The notes beneath the pieces are model-generated. The model was not told where the DNA came from, made no database searches, and saw only the letters and a program-made list of their open reading frames with translations. A stretch of 64,000 bases of DNA from the NCBI RefSeq assembly GCF_001428845.1, contig NZ_LMIU01000023.1, positions 124,001-188,000 of the forward strand, written 5' to 3'. Within the stretch, counting starts at the first letter, position 1, and every line of letters starts with the position of its first letter. This stretch comes from Achromobacter sp. Root83. GTDB lineage: Bacteria; Pseudomonadota; Gammaproteobacteria; Burkholderiales; Burkholderiaceae_B. Below, piece after piece: positions 16,792 to 24,675 of the stretch. A program made the position numbers and the translations under genes.

Positions 16792-17964
16792 TCATGACAG
16801 GCCCTCCGCTTGCAGTACCAGGCTCACGTGCGCCGACAGCACGCCGCCGTCCGCGTGCACCAGCGCCCGGCTGCGCGGCGCGATCTGGCGGCCGCCGGCC
16901 AGCCCGGCAAGCTGCGTCCAGGCTTCCGCGACGTGCGCCAGACCGCCCGCCACGCCCGAATGCCCGAACGACAGCAGGCCGCCATGCGTGTTCAGCGGCA
17001 GCGGCCCCGCCGCATCGAAGTCTCCGCGCCGTGTGCGTTCGGCCGCGCCGCCGCGCGGCGCAAAGCCCAGTTCTTCCAGCAGCATCGCCAGCGTGATCGT
17101 GAACGAATCGTAGATCGCCAGATAATCGATCTGCCCGGTCTCCATCCCCGCCTGCGCCAGCGCCCGCCCGGCCGCGCGCGCCGCGCCCGTGTCCATGACG
17201 TCGCGCATGGCCGACAGATGCTGGTGCCGATGCGCCTGGCCCGCCCCGGTAATGCGCACGGGCCCTTCCTCTTTGCTCACCACCAGCGCTACCGCGCCAT
17301 CGGAAATCGGGCAGCAGTCCAGCAGATGCAGCGGCGTGGCGATCGGCTTGGAATCCAGCACCGCTTGTACGTTGATGGGCTCGCGCAATTGCGCCAAGGG
17401 GTGCCCGCCCGCGTGGCGGCGCATCAACACCGCCAGCTCGGCCAGATCCTCCCGCCGCGTGCCGGTGGCGTGCATGTACGCCGACGCCAGCAGCGCGTAA
17501 TACGCCGGCACCGACGCGCCATTGGGGACCTCGGCGTCTGCTTCGCCCACCTGCGCCAGCGTCTGGATGGACGCATCCACGGCCTGGCCCGTCAGGCGGT
17601 TCTCTCCTGCCACCACCAGCACCCGGCGGCACGTACCCGTGCGCACCAGCTCGCGCGCCAGCATCACCATGCCCGCGCCGGTCGCCCCGCCCATCTGCAT
17701 GCCGTGCGCATAGTGCGGATCCAGCCCCAGCTTTTCGCTCAGCAGGCTCGCCAGCATCAGATGCGGAAAGGTCGTCGCATACCCGCACAGCACGCCGTCG
17801 ATGGCGCCGCGCTGACGCGCCAGACCGGCGCGCTCCAGCGCGGCCTCGGCCGCTTCCGCCATCAGGTCCAGCGCGCTGCGCCCCTCATGCCGGCCAAAGC
17901 GCGTCACCGCCGCGCCGTGCATATAGGCATGCGCGAGGGATAAGTGGCCGGTGCGTTCAAGCAT
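16792..17964 (-). CDS. Thiolase-like (SCP-x/Ltp2 type) protein lacking the nucleophilic Cys
   Basis: A 390-residue thiolase-superfamily protein of the lipid-transfer/SCP-x type. At the position of the thiolase nucleophile it reads MQMGGATGAGMVM, with no cysteine. The later active-site regions are NTHGGLLSFGHSGVAGG and HADGGVLSAHV, where the histidines are kept. Loss of the Cys argues against Claisen thiolysis and fits the Ltp2-type proteins that pair with DUF35 as aldolases. Its DUF35 partner is the next gene. The chosen ATG at 17964 overlaps the end of the IclR gene by eight bases; an ATG 14 codons downstream is an alternative. Confidence 0.82.
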   Translation of the reverse strand: MLERTGHLSLAHAYMHGAAVTRFGRHEGRSALDLMAEAAEAALERAGLARQRGAIDGVLCGYATTFPHLMLASLLSEKLGLDPHYAHGMQMGGATGAGMVMLARELVRTGTCRRVLVVAGENRLTGQAVDASIQTLAQVGEADAEVPNGASVPAYYALLASAYMHATGTRREDLAELAVLMRRHAGGHPLAQLREPINVQAVLDSKPIATPLHLLDCCPISDGAVALVVSKEEGPVRITGAGQAHRHQHLSAMRDVMDTGAARAAGRALAQAGMETGQIDYLAIYDSFTITLAMLLEELGFAPRGGAAERTRRGDFDAAGPLPLNTHGGLLSFGHSGVAGGLAHVAEAWTQLAGLAGGRQIAPRSRALVHADGGVLSAHVSLVLQAEGLS

Positions 17965-18727
17965 GCGGCATCCACGCGCGTTCGATCGCGCGTGCCTCGT
18001 CGGCCAGGGCCTGCGCCAGTTCCGCTTCGCGCGGCTCGATACGTTCATTCAGCGCGGCCACGCTCAGCGCCCCGATCGCACGGCCGCTGGGCCCGCGCAC
18101 CGCGACGCCCAGCCCGCCCATTTTCTCTATCACCACATCCAGCAGCATCGCGTACCCCAGTTTGCGCGCCCGTTGCTCCGCCGCGTCCAGCGCCTTGGCC
18201 GAGAATCGCGGATACCGCGCTGCCAGCCGCTCCCGCACCAGCGGCAGCAGGGCTCGCGCCTCGTCCTCGTCCAGCGCCGACAGCAGCGCCAGGCTGCCCG
18301 CGCCCACGCCCAGCGGGCGGCGGCTGCCCACCTCCAGATAGTTCGCGCGTATCGGGTAATCGCCAAAACACAGATCCACGCACACCGACTCCGAGCCCAC
18401 CGGCATCGACAGAATCACGGTATCCCCGAAACGCCGCGCCAGCCGGATCAGCGCCGGGCGCGCCAGCCCGCGCAGGTCCAGCCCGTCGACCATGGCGTGG
18501 TGCATGGCGTACACCTGCGGACCCAGCATATAGTGCTTGCTTTCCGGGTCTCGCTCTACGAAACCCTCGGACTCCAGGTCCTTCAGAATGCGCAGCGCGG
18601 TGGACATGTCCAGCCCCGCATGCTGCGCAATGTCCGTCAGCCGGTGGATGCGCCGATCCGACAGGCTTGCCAGCACGCGGCAGGTCTTTTTCGTCGAGGA
18701 AACGGCCGAAGATTCCTGGGTTGGCAT
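17957..18727 (-). CDS. IclR-family transcriptional regulator
   Basis: A 256-residue IclR regulator. The N-terminal winged helix-turn-helix is seen in VLASLSDRRIHRLTDIAQHAG, with recognition helix DMSTALRILKDLESEGFV, and is followed by the ligand-binding domain (VCVDLCFGDYPI, LGVGAGSLALLSAL). Such proteins sense aromatic or short carboxylate effectors and commonly control adjacent catabolic genes. It heads the 13-kb leftward cluster and overlaps the thiolase-like gene by 8 bp, so it is probably co-transcribed and autoregulated. The start at 18727 (MPTQESSAV) gives a normal length; an ATG 34 codons upstream would add a non-homologous stretch. Confidence 0.9.
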   Translation of the reverse strand: MPTQESSAVSSTKKTCRVLASLSDRRIHRLTDIAQHAGLDMSTALRILKDLESEGFVERDPESKHYMLGPQVYAMHHAMVDGLDLRGLARPALIRLARRFGDTVILSMPVGSESVCVDLCFGDYPIRANYLEVGSRRPLGVGAGSLALLSALDEDEARALLPLVRERLAARYPRFSAKALDAAEQRARKLGYAMLLDVVIEKMGGLGVAVRGPSGRAIGALSVAALNERIEPREAELAQALADEARAIERAWMPHA

Positions 18728-18792
18728 AAGTGGCGGGTGGCGAAAGAAAGGAACAGGGGGACAAGATAAGAAAGCTGTGCGGGGGCGGTAAA

Positions 18793-18805
18793 GTTGCAGC
18801 GCAAC
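18793..18805. promoter_or_regulatory. Small inverted repeat upstream of the IclR gene
   Basis: GTTGC and GCAAC form a perfect 5-3-5 dyad about 66 bp before the IclR start, in the space shared with the rightward ABC gene. It is a candidate autoregulatory operator by position only; short dyads of this size also occur by chance. Confidence 0.3.
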
Positions 18806-18927
18806 AAAGTTTCGCCTGATGAAAGTCAATGCCGATTCGCCCCGAACGGTGTAGGCCGCTTGGACGAACCGCGCACCCGCCCCGTTGCGGACCTTTCGGG
18901 CGCCGTCAACGCCTGTACACTTTTGCC

Positions 18928-19542
18928 ATGCTACGCATCGACAATCTCAGCAAGCGCTACGGCGACCATCTCGTATTCCAGGGGCTTACCCATACGTTCC
19001 CGGCCGGGTGCGCGGCGCTGTGCGAAGAAGACAGCACCGGCAAGTCCAGCCTGTTGGGCATCATGGCGGGGGTTATCGCGCCGGATGGGGGAGATGTCTG
19101 GATCGACGGGCATTCGGTGATCCACGCGCCCCTGCAAGCCAAGGGCCGGCTGGCCTACGTGCCCGACAATTGCCTGGCGTTTCCCACGCAGACGGGGCGC
19201 GGGTTGCTCGAGCTGATGGCCGAGGAAAAGCACACGGCGCTGGACGATGCCACGCTCGATCTGGCCTATCGCCTGGGGCTGGAACCTCATCTGGACAAGC
19301 GCTTCGAACAGATGTCCACGGGAACGCGCCGCAAGGTCTTCCTGACGGCTGCCGCCTTGGGCAACCCCGCCGTGGTCATCGCGGATGGCCCCAGCAGCGG
19401 GCTGGACGCGCAAGCCCGCGCCGTGCTGGCCAAACAGTTCAAAACCTGGGCGCAGGATCGCGTCGTCGTGTTCGCCAGTCACGATGCCGAACTGGTGCAG
19501 GCTTGCGGAGCAAGGGAAATCAACGTCGCGGCGTTGCGCTGA
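18928..19542 (+). CDS. Stand-alone ABC ATPase with altered catalytic motifs
   Basis: A 204-residue ABC ATP-binding domain resembling those of ABC-2 exporters, with no permease nearby. The Walker A region reads CEEDSTGKSS (residues 32-41): the lysine is kept but the first glycine of the usual GxxGxGKST is Cys. The signature is MSTGTRRK, common in ABC-2 systems. Walker B ends IADGPSSGLD, so the catalytic glutamate is Gly154. The H-loop His185 is kept. It may bind ATP but hydrolyse it slowly, suggesting a regulatory or switch role. The ATG at 18928 (MLRIDNLSKRYG) is the natural start; the longer frame upstream lacks family sequence. Confidence 0.8.
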   Translation: MLRIDNLSKRYGDHLVFQGLTHTFPAGCAALCEEDSTGKSSLLGIMAGVIAPDGGDVWIDGHSVIHAPLQAKGRLAYVPDNCLAFPTQTGRGLLELMAEEKHTALDDATLDLAYRLGLEPHLDKRFEQMSTGTRRKVFLTAAALGNPAVVIADGPSSGLDAQARAVLAKQFKTWAQDRVVVFASHDAELVQACGAREINVAALR

Positions 19543-19559
19543 CCGCGTAGCCGCCGGCG

Positions 19560-20162
19560 CTACTGTTCATCCATCCCTGGCGCCTGCCCCGAAAAGTGCC
19601 GGGTCACCCATTGTTCGCACTCTGTCCATAGCCGCGGCGCGCCACGTTTGATGGCGGGGCCATACCGTGCCAGGACCTGTTCGAGCGAGACGCCGTTCTC
19701 CGCCCAGGTTCCCCCTCCGGTGTAGATATTGATGAGCAGAGGCTGAAAGCGATCCAGCGCTTTCGCAAACGTCGCGTCTTCTGTCTCTGCCTGCTCGAAC
19801 TCTTGCCACAGGCTGAGAAATTCCTTGCCCTGTTCCCGCGGCAACAAGCCAAACAAGCGCGACGCCGCCCGGGATTCCTGTTCGGCCTGCAATTCGCTGG
19901 AAAACCCGCCGTGGATCGGAAAATCCCCGACGTCGATCTCGACGACGTCATGCAGCAAGAGCATCCGCATGACGCGATCGGTATTCACTGCCCCGCTGGC
20001 ATATTCGGACAGCACCAAGGCGTACATCGCCAGATGCCAGGAATGTTCGGCGGAATTCTCCTTGCGGCTTTGATCAAGCAGCGGCGATTGCCGGATGACG
20101 GTTTTCAACCGGTCGATTTCTCTTAGAAAGCGCAGCCGCTTTTCCAATGGGGTCGTGTGCAT
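19560..20162 (-). CDS. HD-domain phosphohydrolase (YfbR/HDDC2-like)
   Basis: A 200-residue HD-domain protein. The metal ligands are visible as NSAEHSWH (His40) and LLHDVVEID (His71, Asp72), the arrangement found in YfbR and HDDC2-type 5'-deoxynucleotidases. Such enzymes remove phosphate from nucleoside monophosphates in the cytoplasm. The C-terminal half is helical and less conserved, so nucleotidase activity is a family-based guess. It is convergent with the ABC ATPase gene (17 bp apart) and has no functional link to neighbours. Confidence 0.8.
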   Translation of the reverse strand: MHTTPLEKRLRFLREIDRLKTVIRQSPLLDQSRKENSAEHSWHLAMYALVLSEYASGAVNTDRVMRMLLLHDVVEIDVGDFPIHGGFSSELQAEQESRAASRLFGLLPREQGKEFLSLWQEFEQAETEDATFAKALDRFQPLLINIYTGGGTWAENGVSLEQVLARYGPAIKRGAPRLWTECEQWVTRHFSGQAPGMDEQ

Positions 20163-20215
20163 GGTCTTTTACGTCCATAGTGAATTCATGGCTGCGCGCG
20201 GCTCGCGGCGTTGCG

Positions 20216-21142
20216 TCACTGTGCGTGCGTTTCAAGCCCGCGCTGGGCGGCCTGGGTACGCAGCCATTTCGCAACGGCCTGGACGGCCGCCGAGGCCGGC
20301 CGGCCGGCGTGCATGGCCAGGTGATAGGTATGGCCGTCGATCACGGGCCCGAACGGCTGCACGAGATGGCCGGCTTCCAGCTCGTCCGCGATCAGCGCCA
20401 GGCTGACCAGCGCGATCCCATGGCCGGCTACGGCCGCCTGGATCGCGTGGCCTTCGTCGGAAAAGCGTAGCTGGCTCGCTTGCCGCGGCAGTGGCCGTTG
20501 GGCGATTGTGAACCAGCGCTCCCAGGTCGGATTCTCGGGCTTGGGCCGCTTCCAGTCGAAACGGATCAATGGCACGCGCGCCAGATCCTTGGGCGACGTG
20601 ACCCCCAGGCGCGGGTTTGCCACGGGCGCGAACCGGTCGGTGAACAGGGGCTGGGTCACCAGGCCGGGATACGGCCCACGGCCATAGCGTATGGCGATGT
20701 CCACCGCCGTCGACCGCAGGTCGACGAGGTCGTCGCTGGCCTGCAGTTGCAAATCCATGTCGGGATGCAGCCGCCGAAAATCCGCCATGCGCGGAACCAG
20801 CCATTTCACGGTGAACGCATTCGTCGCCGAGATGCTCACCTGCGTCCGCGTGCGCTGTTGCGCCAAGCGCGTCAGCGTCGCCTCGAACGCATCGAACCCG
20901 TCACGCAGCACCGGGTAGAGCTGCGCGCCCGCTTCGGTCAGCGACACCTTGCGCACCTGGCGATCGAACAGCACCAGCTCGGTCTGCGCCTCCAGAGCGC
21001 GGATCTGGTGGCTGACGGCGGTGGGCGTAACGGCCAGTTCCTGGGCGGCGGCCTTGAAGCTGCCCAGGCGCGCGGCGGCTTCGAATGCGCGAAGCGCCGA
21101 AAGCGGAAGAGATCGACGTTGCATGGTCAGGGGTGTGCGCAT
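20216..21142 (-). CDS. LysR-family regulator, GcvA-like
   Basis: A 308-residue LysR regulator. The N-terminal helix-turn-helix is in LRAFEAAARLGSFKAAAQELAVTPTAVSHQIRALE, typical of the GcvA group. The effector domain follows from about residue 95 (VSISATNAFTVKWLVPRMADF). It is divergent from the RidA and old-yellow-enzyme genes, the standard layout for a LysR protein controlling its neighbours. A perfect dyad lies in the shared intergenic space. The longer of two possible starts (21142) is used; the other is six codons in, and neither has a strong ribosome site. Confidence 0.9.
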   Translation of the reverse strand: MRTPLTMQRRSLPLSALRAFEAAARLGSFKAAAQELAVTPTAVSHQIRALEAQTELVLFDRQVRKVSLTEAGAQLYPVLRDGFDAFEATLTRLAQQRTRTQVSISATNAFTVKWLVPRMADFRRLHPDMDLQLQASDDLVDLRSTAVDIAIRYGRGPYPGLVTQPLFTDRFAPVANPRLGVTSPKDLARVPLIRFDWKRPKPENPTWERWFTIAQRPLPRQASQLRFSDEGHAIQAAVAGHGIALVSLALIADELEAGHLVQPFGPVIDGHTYHLAMHAGRPASAAVQAVAKWLRTQAAQRGLETHAQ

Positions 21143-21167
21143 AGATGAGATTAACTCTTCTTATAGC

Positions 21168-21187
21168 TGACAAATGAACCTTTGTCA
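21168..21187. promoter_or_regulatory. Dyad TGACAAA-N6-TTTGTCA, probable LysR operator
   Basis: A perfect 7-6-7 inverted repeat in the 132-bp gap between the LysR gene and the RidA gene. It includes the T-N-A type symmetry expected of LysR operators and is the only strong dyad in the gap. Assignment to the adjacent regulator is by position. Confidence 0.6.
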
Positions 21188-21274
21188 CAGGGTGGGCGCG
21201 TTCCTAAAGTAGAGGCACGGATCGGCCACTGGCTTTGATCCTTCCGACCAACCATAAGTGAAGGAATTCGCACC

Positions 21275-21670
21275 ATGCTGCAACGTGTCATCACCCAGCC
21301 CGACAACTACGCGCCCTTCCTGCTCTCGCAGGGGATTCAATTCGGAAACCTGCTTTTCATCTCTGGCCAGGCGGGCGCCAACGACGACGGAAAGATCGTC
21401 GAAGGCGGCTTTCTGGCTCAGGGCGAGCAAGCCTTCCTGAACCTGCGCCGTGCCCTGGAGGCCGGCGGCTCCAGCTTGAAGGACGTGATCAAGGTCACCA
21501 TCTTCGTCACCGACATGGGACATTTCAAGGACGTGGTGGCGTTGCGCCGCCGCTTCTTTTCGGCCCCCTATCCGGCCGACACCATCGCGGAGATCAAGGC
21601 GCTCTACGACCCGGCCGCCATGATCGAGATCGAGGCCATCGCGGCCGTGCGCGTACCGGAGGGCCGCTGA
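21275..21670 (+). CDS. RidA/YjgF-family protein
   Basis: A 131-residue RidA-family protein. It shows the family core NLLFISGQAGANDDGKIVEGG, LRRALEAGGSSLKDVIKVTIFVTDM and the closing EIEAIAAV. Canonical RidA deaminates reactive enamines and imines. The usual RidA arginine in the C-terminal IExxAIA region is not obvious here, so this may be a subfamily member with another role. GAAGGAAT precedes the ATG. The next gene starts one base after its stop, which indicates translational coupling with the flavin oxidoreductase and a shared pathway. Confidence 0.87.
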   Translation: MLQRVITQPDNYAPFLLSQGIQFGNLLFISGQAGANDDGKIVEGGFLAQGEQAFLNLRRALEAGGSSLKDVIKVTIFVTDMGHFKDVVALRRRFFSAPYPADTIAEIKALYDPAAMIEIEAIAAVRVPEGR

Positions 21671-21671
21671 C

Positions 21672-22823
21672 ATGGACACGTTCGCCGATGGTCCGGCAGG
21701 CGATACGCAAACCGCGCACGCCAGATTGTTCGCGCCGCTGCGGCTGGGCGGGGAACTGAGCTTGTCCAACCGCCTTGCCGTCGCGCCCATGACCCGGGTC
21801 AGCGCCACGGCCGACGGCCTTGCCACGGCGCAGATGGCCGCCTACTACGAAGCCTTCGCCGCCGGCGGTTTCGGCCTGGTGATCACCGAAGGCATCTATA
21901 CGGACAAGGCGCACTCGCAGGGCTACCTGTTCCAGCCGGGCCTGGCCGATGAGGCGCAGCGCGATGCGTGGCGGACCGTGGTGGACCGTGTCCATGCGCA
22001 GGGCGGCCGCATCGTCGCGCAGCTCATGCATGCGGGCGCGCTGTCGCAGGGCAACCCCTATCGCTCCGACACGAAGGGCCCTTCGGCCGTGCTGCCGAAA
22101 GGGCAGCAGATGGCCTTCTATCGCGGCGACGGGCCTTACCGGATGCCCGAAGCGATGTCGGGCGACGACATCGCCAAGGCGGTCGACGGATTCGCGCAAG
22201 CGGCGCGCAGAGCGCAGGACGCGGGCTTTGACGGCGTGGAGGTCCACGGCGCCAACGGCTATCTGCTGGACCAGTTCCTCACCGCCCACACCAATCTGCG
22301 CCAGGACCGCTACGGCGGCACCCTGGAAAACCGCCTGCGCCTGACGGTGGAGGTCATCCAGGCGGTCCGGCGGGCGACGTCGGAGGGCTTCGCGGTGGGT
22401 GTGCGCAGTTCGCAAGGCAAGGTCAACGACTTCACGCACAAATGGGAGGGCGGCGAGGCGGACGCGGCGCGGATCTACGGCACGCTTGGCGCGCTGCCCA
22501 TTGATTACCTGCACACGACCGAGTTCGAAGCCTGGCGTCCCGCTTTCGGCGAGCACGGCCCCAGTCTCGCGGCGTTGGCGCGCAGGCATGGTTCGGTGCC
22601 GGTGCTGGCCAACGGTTCGCTACATGAGGCGGTGCAGGCCGACGGCGTGATGGCAAGGCAGGATGCGGACTTCGTTTCGCTGGGCCGTGGCGCGCTCACG
22701 CATCCCGACTGGCCCGCAAGGCTGCGCGCGGGGGCGGGGCACGAGACCTTCGATCGCGGCTTGCTGGCGCCGATTGCCGACCTGGCCAATGCGGCCCGTC
22801 ACCGGGCGGACGCGTCGTCCTGA
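21672..22823 (+). CDS. Old yellow enzyme-type NADH:flavin oxidoreductase
   Basis: A 383-residue FMN-dependent alkene reductase of the old yellow enzyme family. It has the N-terminal phosphate/flavin strand LSNRLAVAPMTR, the substrate-binding His/Asn pair in EVHGANGYLLDQF and the loop RQDRYGGTLENR. The FMN phosphate site is near VLANGSLHEA and DFVSLGRGALTHPDWP. Such enzymes reduce activated C=C bonds or nitro compounds. TGA-C-ATG joins it to the RidA gene. Together with the divergent LysR the unit looks like a small inducible detoxification or catabolic module. Confidence 0.9.
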   Translation: MDTFADGPAGDTQTAHARLFAPLRLGGELSLSNRLAVAPMTRVSATADGLATAQMAAYYEAFAAGGFGLVITEGIYTDKAHSQGYLFQPGLADEAQRDAWRTVVDRVHAQGGRIVAQLMHAGALSQGNPYRSDTKGPSAVLPKGQQMAFYRGDGPYRMPEAMSGDDIAKAVDGFAQAARRAQDAGFDGVEVHGANGYLLDQFLTAHTNLRQDRYGGTLENRLRLTVEVIQAVRRATSEGFAVGVRSSQGKVNDFTHKWEGGEADAARIYGTLGALPIDYLHTTEFEAWRPAFGEHGPSLAALARRHGSVPVLANGSLHEAVQADGVMARQDADFVSLGRGALTHPDWPARLRAGAGHETFDRGLLAPIADLANAARHRADASS

Positions 22824-22859
22824 TCCGGCCGCGACGCTCGTGCGGCAGGCGGCGCTTGC

Positions 22860-24356
22860 TTAGCTGGCGCGGGTAATCCAGTTGCCGTGCAGTCCCTGGG
22901 GCACGCGTTGGGGCATCTCGATGACGGCCACGGGCGCCTCTTCGATCCGGCGCGCATCCAGCAACAGCAGGCTGCTGCTCCGAAGCTCGGGATCGTAAGC
23001 GAAGGCCGCCAGGTAGCCATCGTCCTCCGCTTGACCGCCCAGCCGTGGCACGAACGCCGCCTCGCCAACGATCTGGTTGCCCAGGTCATGGCGCGTGTAT
23101 TGGCCGGTCTCGGTATCCAGTTTGAGCAGCGCGTTGAACACCGCCGATGGCGGTTGGACCTCCTTGAGCGAGGAGGTCAAGGTGGGCATATAGACGAAAC
23201 GCGTCGGCAGCGCCTCGCGCAGGTGATTGATGCGCGGGAATTCGGTGATTTCGTTCGAGAAGCCCGCAACCTCGAAGCTGCGGCGTGCCGGATCGATGGT
23301 CATGCGCTTGAATGTGGGAACCGGGCCGTCCGCCAGCGCGAACTTGTCGTGGTGCACGTAATCCACCACGATCTGTTGGCCGCGCTCGAAGCCGTTGGCG
23401 AAATGGAATACAAAAAAGGGCTCGCCCTCGATCCAGACGGGCGCGCCGCCGTCCAGCGGCAGCAAGGCGATACGCATGCCCAGATCGGGCCGCCATTGCA
23501 GCATCGACTTGCCGGCCTTCGCGGCCTGCACATCGAACACCGCCGGCCCGGCGATAAGGACCACGTAGTGCTCTGTCAGGATGAAGTCATGGATCATCGT
23601 GGGCATCGGCAGTTCCACGGATCGCGTGCTCACCAGCACTCCGGAGGCGTCGATGCGATGGAACTTCACCGTGGGCGTGCGCCAGCTATATTCCAGCGCA
23701 TACAGATCGCCCGTGCGCGGATGGCGCCGGTTGTGGGCGCCCAGCCGCAGCGGTTCGGCGCCGCCCGCGGTCCACTGGCCCAGCGTGGCCAGTTCCTCGT
23801 TCACCTCGTAGCTGGTCGTGGCCTCGTTCAGCGCGATAAAGCGCCCGCCATGGAAGATGATGTTGACGAAAGCGCCGTTCTTGACGGGCGACGGCACTTC
23901 GCCCGGCAGGAACGCGGCCGGATCGACGGGTACGGGATGCGCGAAGCTGCCGAAGACCGCCCGGCCCGCGCGGCGCTCCACCGTCAGACTTTGCGTTTTC
24001 ACGTAGCGGTTGCGGTAGCGGGCCTTCCCGTCCTCGATGTAGACGGCGTGGATCATCCCATCGCCGTCGAGCGGATAGGTGTAGGCGATGGGCTTGAATT
24101 CCGGGTTAGGTCCGTTGCGCATGTACACGCCGCGCAAGTCGGCGGGAATCCGCCCGGCGATCACCCGCAGGTCGCGAACGTCGGCCTCGCGCTGCACCGG
24201 GAGGAAGTTGGCGCTCAGGTGCGGATCGTCGTAGACCCAGGGCACATCCACCGGCTCGTCGGCTCGGGCCAGAGGCCATAGCGCCTGACTACCGATTGCC
24301 GCCGCGCCGAAGACGGTCAGACGGTGAAACGAGCGGCGGGTGAGGAGAATCGACAT
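22860..24356 (-). CDS. Carotenoid oxygenase-family protein with Tat signal
   Basis: A 498-residue carotenoid cleavage oxygenase-family protein (seven-bladed propeller, non-haem iron). Likely iron-binding histidines are His208 (LGAHNRRHP), His256 (MIHDF), His318 (FVFHFANG) and His490 (GLHGNW). The N-terminus has a twin-arginine motif (LTRRSFHRL) and hydrophobic stretch ending ARA, so the folded protein is probably exported to the periplasm. Substrates in the family include apocarotenoids and lignin-type stilbenes such as isoeugenol; no carotenoid genes are seen here, so a phenylpropanoid substrate is plausible. The start at 24356 has GAGG upstream; an ATG nine codons earlier has none. Confidence 0.87.
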   Translation of the reverse strand: MSILLTRRSFHRLTVFGAAAIGSQALWPLARADEPVDVPWVYDDPHLSANFLPVQREADVRDLRVIAGRIPADLRGVYMRNGPNPEFKPIAYTYPLDGDGMIHAVYIEDGKARYRNRYVKTQSLTVERRAGRAVFGSFAHPVPVDPAAFLPGEVPSPVKNGAFVNIIFHGGRFIALNEATTSYEVNEELATLGQWTAGGAEPLRLGAHNRRHPRTGDLYALEYSWRTPTVKFHRIDASGVLVSTRSVELPMPTMIHDFILTEHYVVLIAGPAVFDVQAAKAGKSMLQWRPDLGMRIALLPLDGGAPVWIEGEPFFVFHFANGFERGQQIVVDYVHHDKFALADGPVPTFKRMTIDPARRSFEVAGFSNEITEFPRINHLREALPTRFVYMPTLTSSLKEVQPPSAVFNALLKLDTETGQYTRHDLGNQIVGEAAFVPRLGGQAEDDGYLAAFAYDPELRSSSLLLLDARRIEEAPVAVIEMPQRVPQGLHGNWITRAS

Positions 24357-24675
24357 GATGAAGGCCTCGCTGGACGGATCCACGGTGGCGCAGCCGCCAC
24401 GCGGCAGGGATAACCGAATACCTTACCCGCCGCCTGCGTACAGGCACTGTACGCAATTTGGGGGATGGCGTGCCGTGCGCCGTTGATGTTCACCCTGCCG
24501 GCGGTCCAGCCCTTACCCGAATGGGCCTGGGCGACAGGCCACCGACCGCGAGCGGCGCGGCCGGCAAGCGGGAAGCAGCGGCGCCGTCCGTAAGAATTGA
24601 AAAAGAAGAGGCCCGGCTGATGACGCGGGACTAGACTGCAATATCCAGGGTTCCTGCATATCAATGGAGTTTTTG
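24357..24675. other. Divergent intergenic region, 319 bp
   Basis: The gap between the divergent carotenoid oxygenase and Gly-rich protein genes contains no supported coding sequence. Its one clear element is the 9-3-9 palindrome at 24435-24455. A GGAG ribosome site at 24666-24669 serves the rightward gene. Confidence 0.6.
24435..24455. promoter_or_regulatory. Perfect 9-3-9 palindrome upstream of the carotenoid oxygenase
   Basis: TGCGTACAG and CTGTACGCA flank a GCA spacer. The site lies about 80 bp before the oxygenase start, a usual distance for a repressor or activator site. No regulator gene adjoins it, so the binding protein is unknown. Confidence 0.6.
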
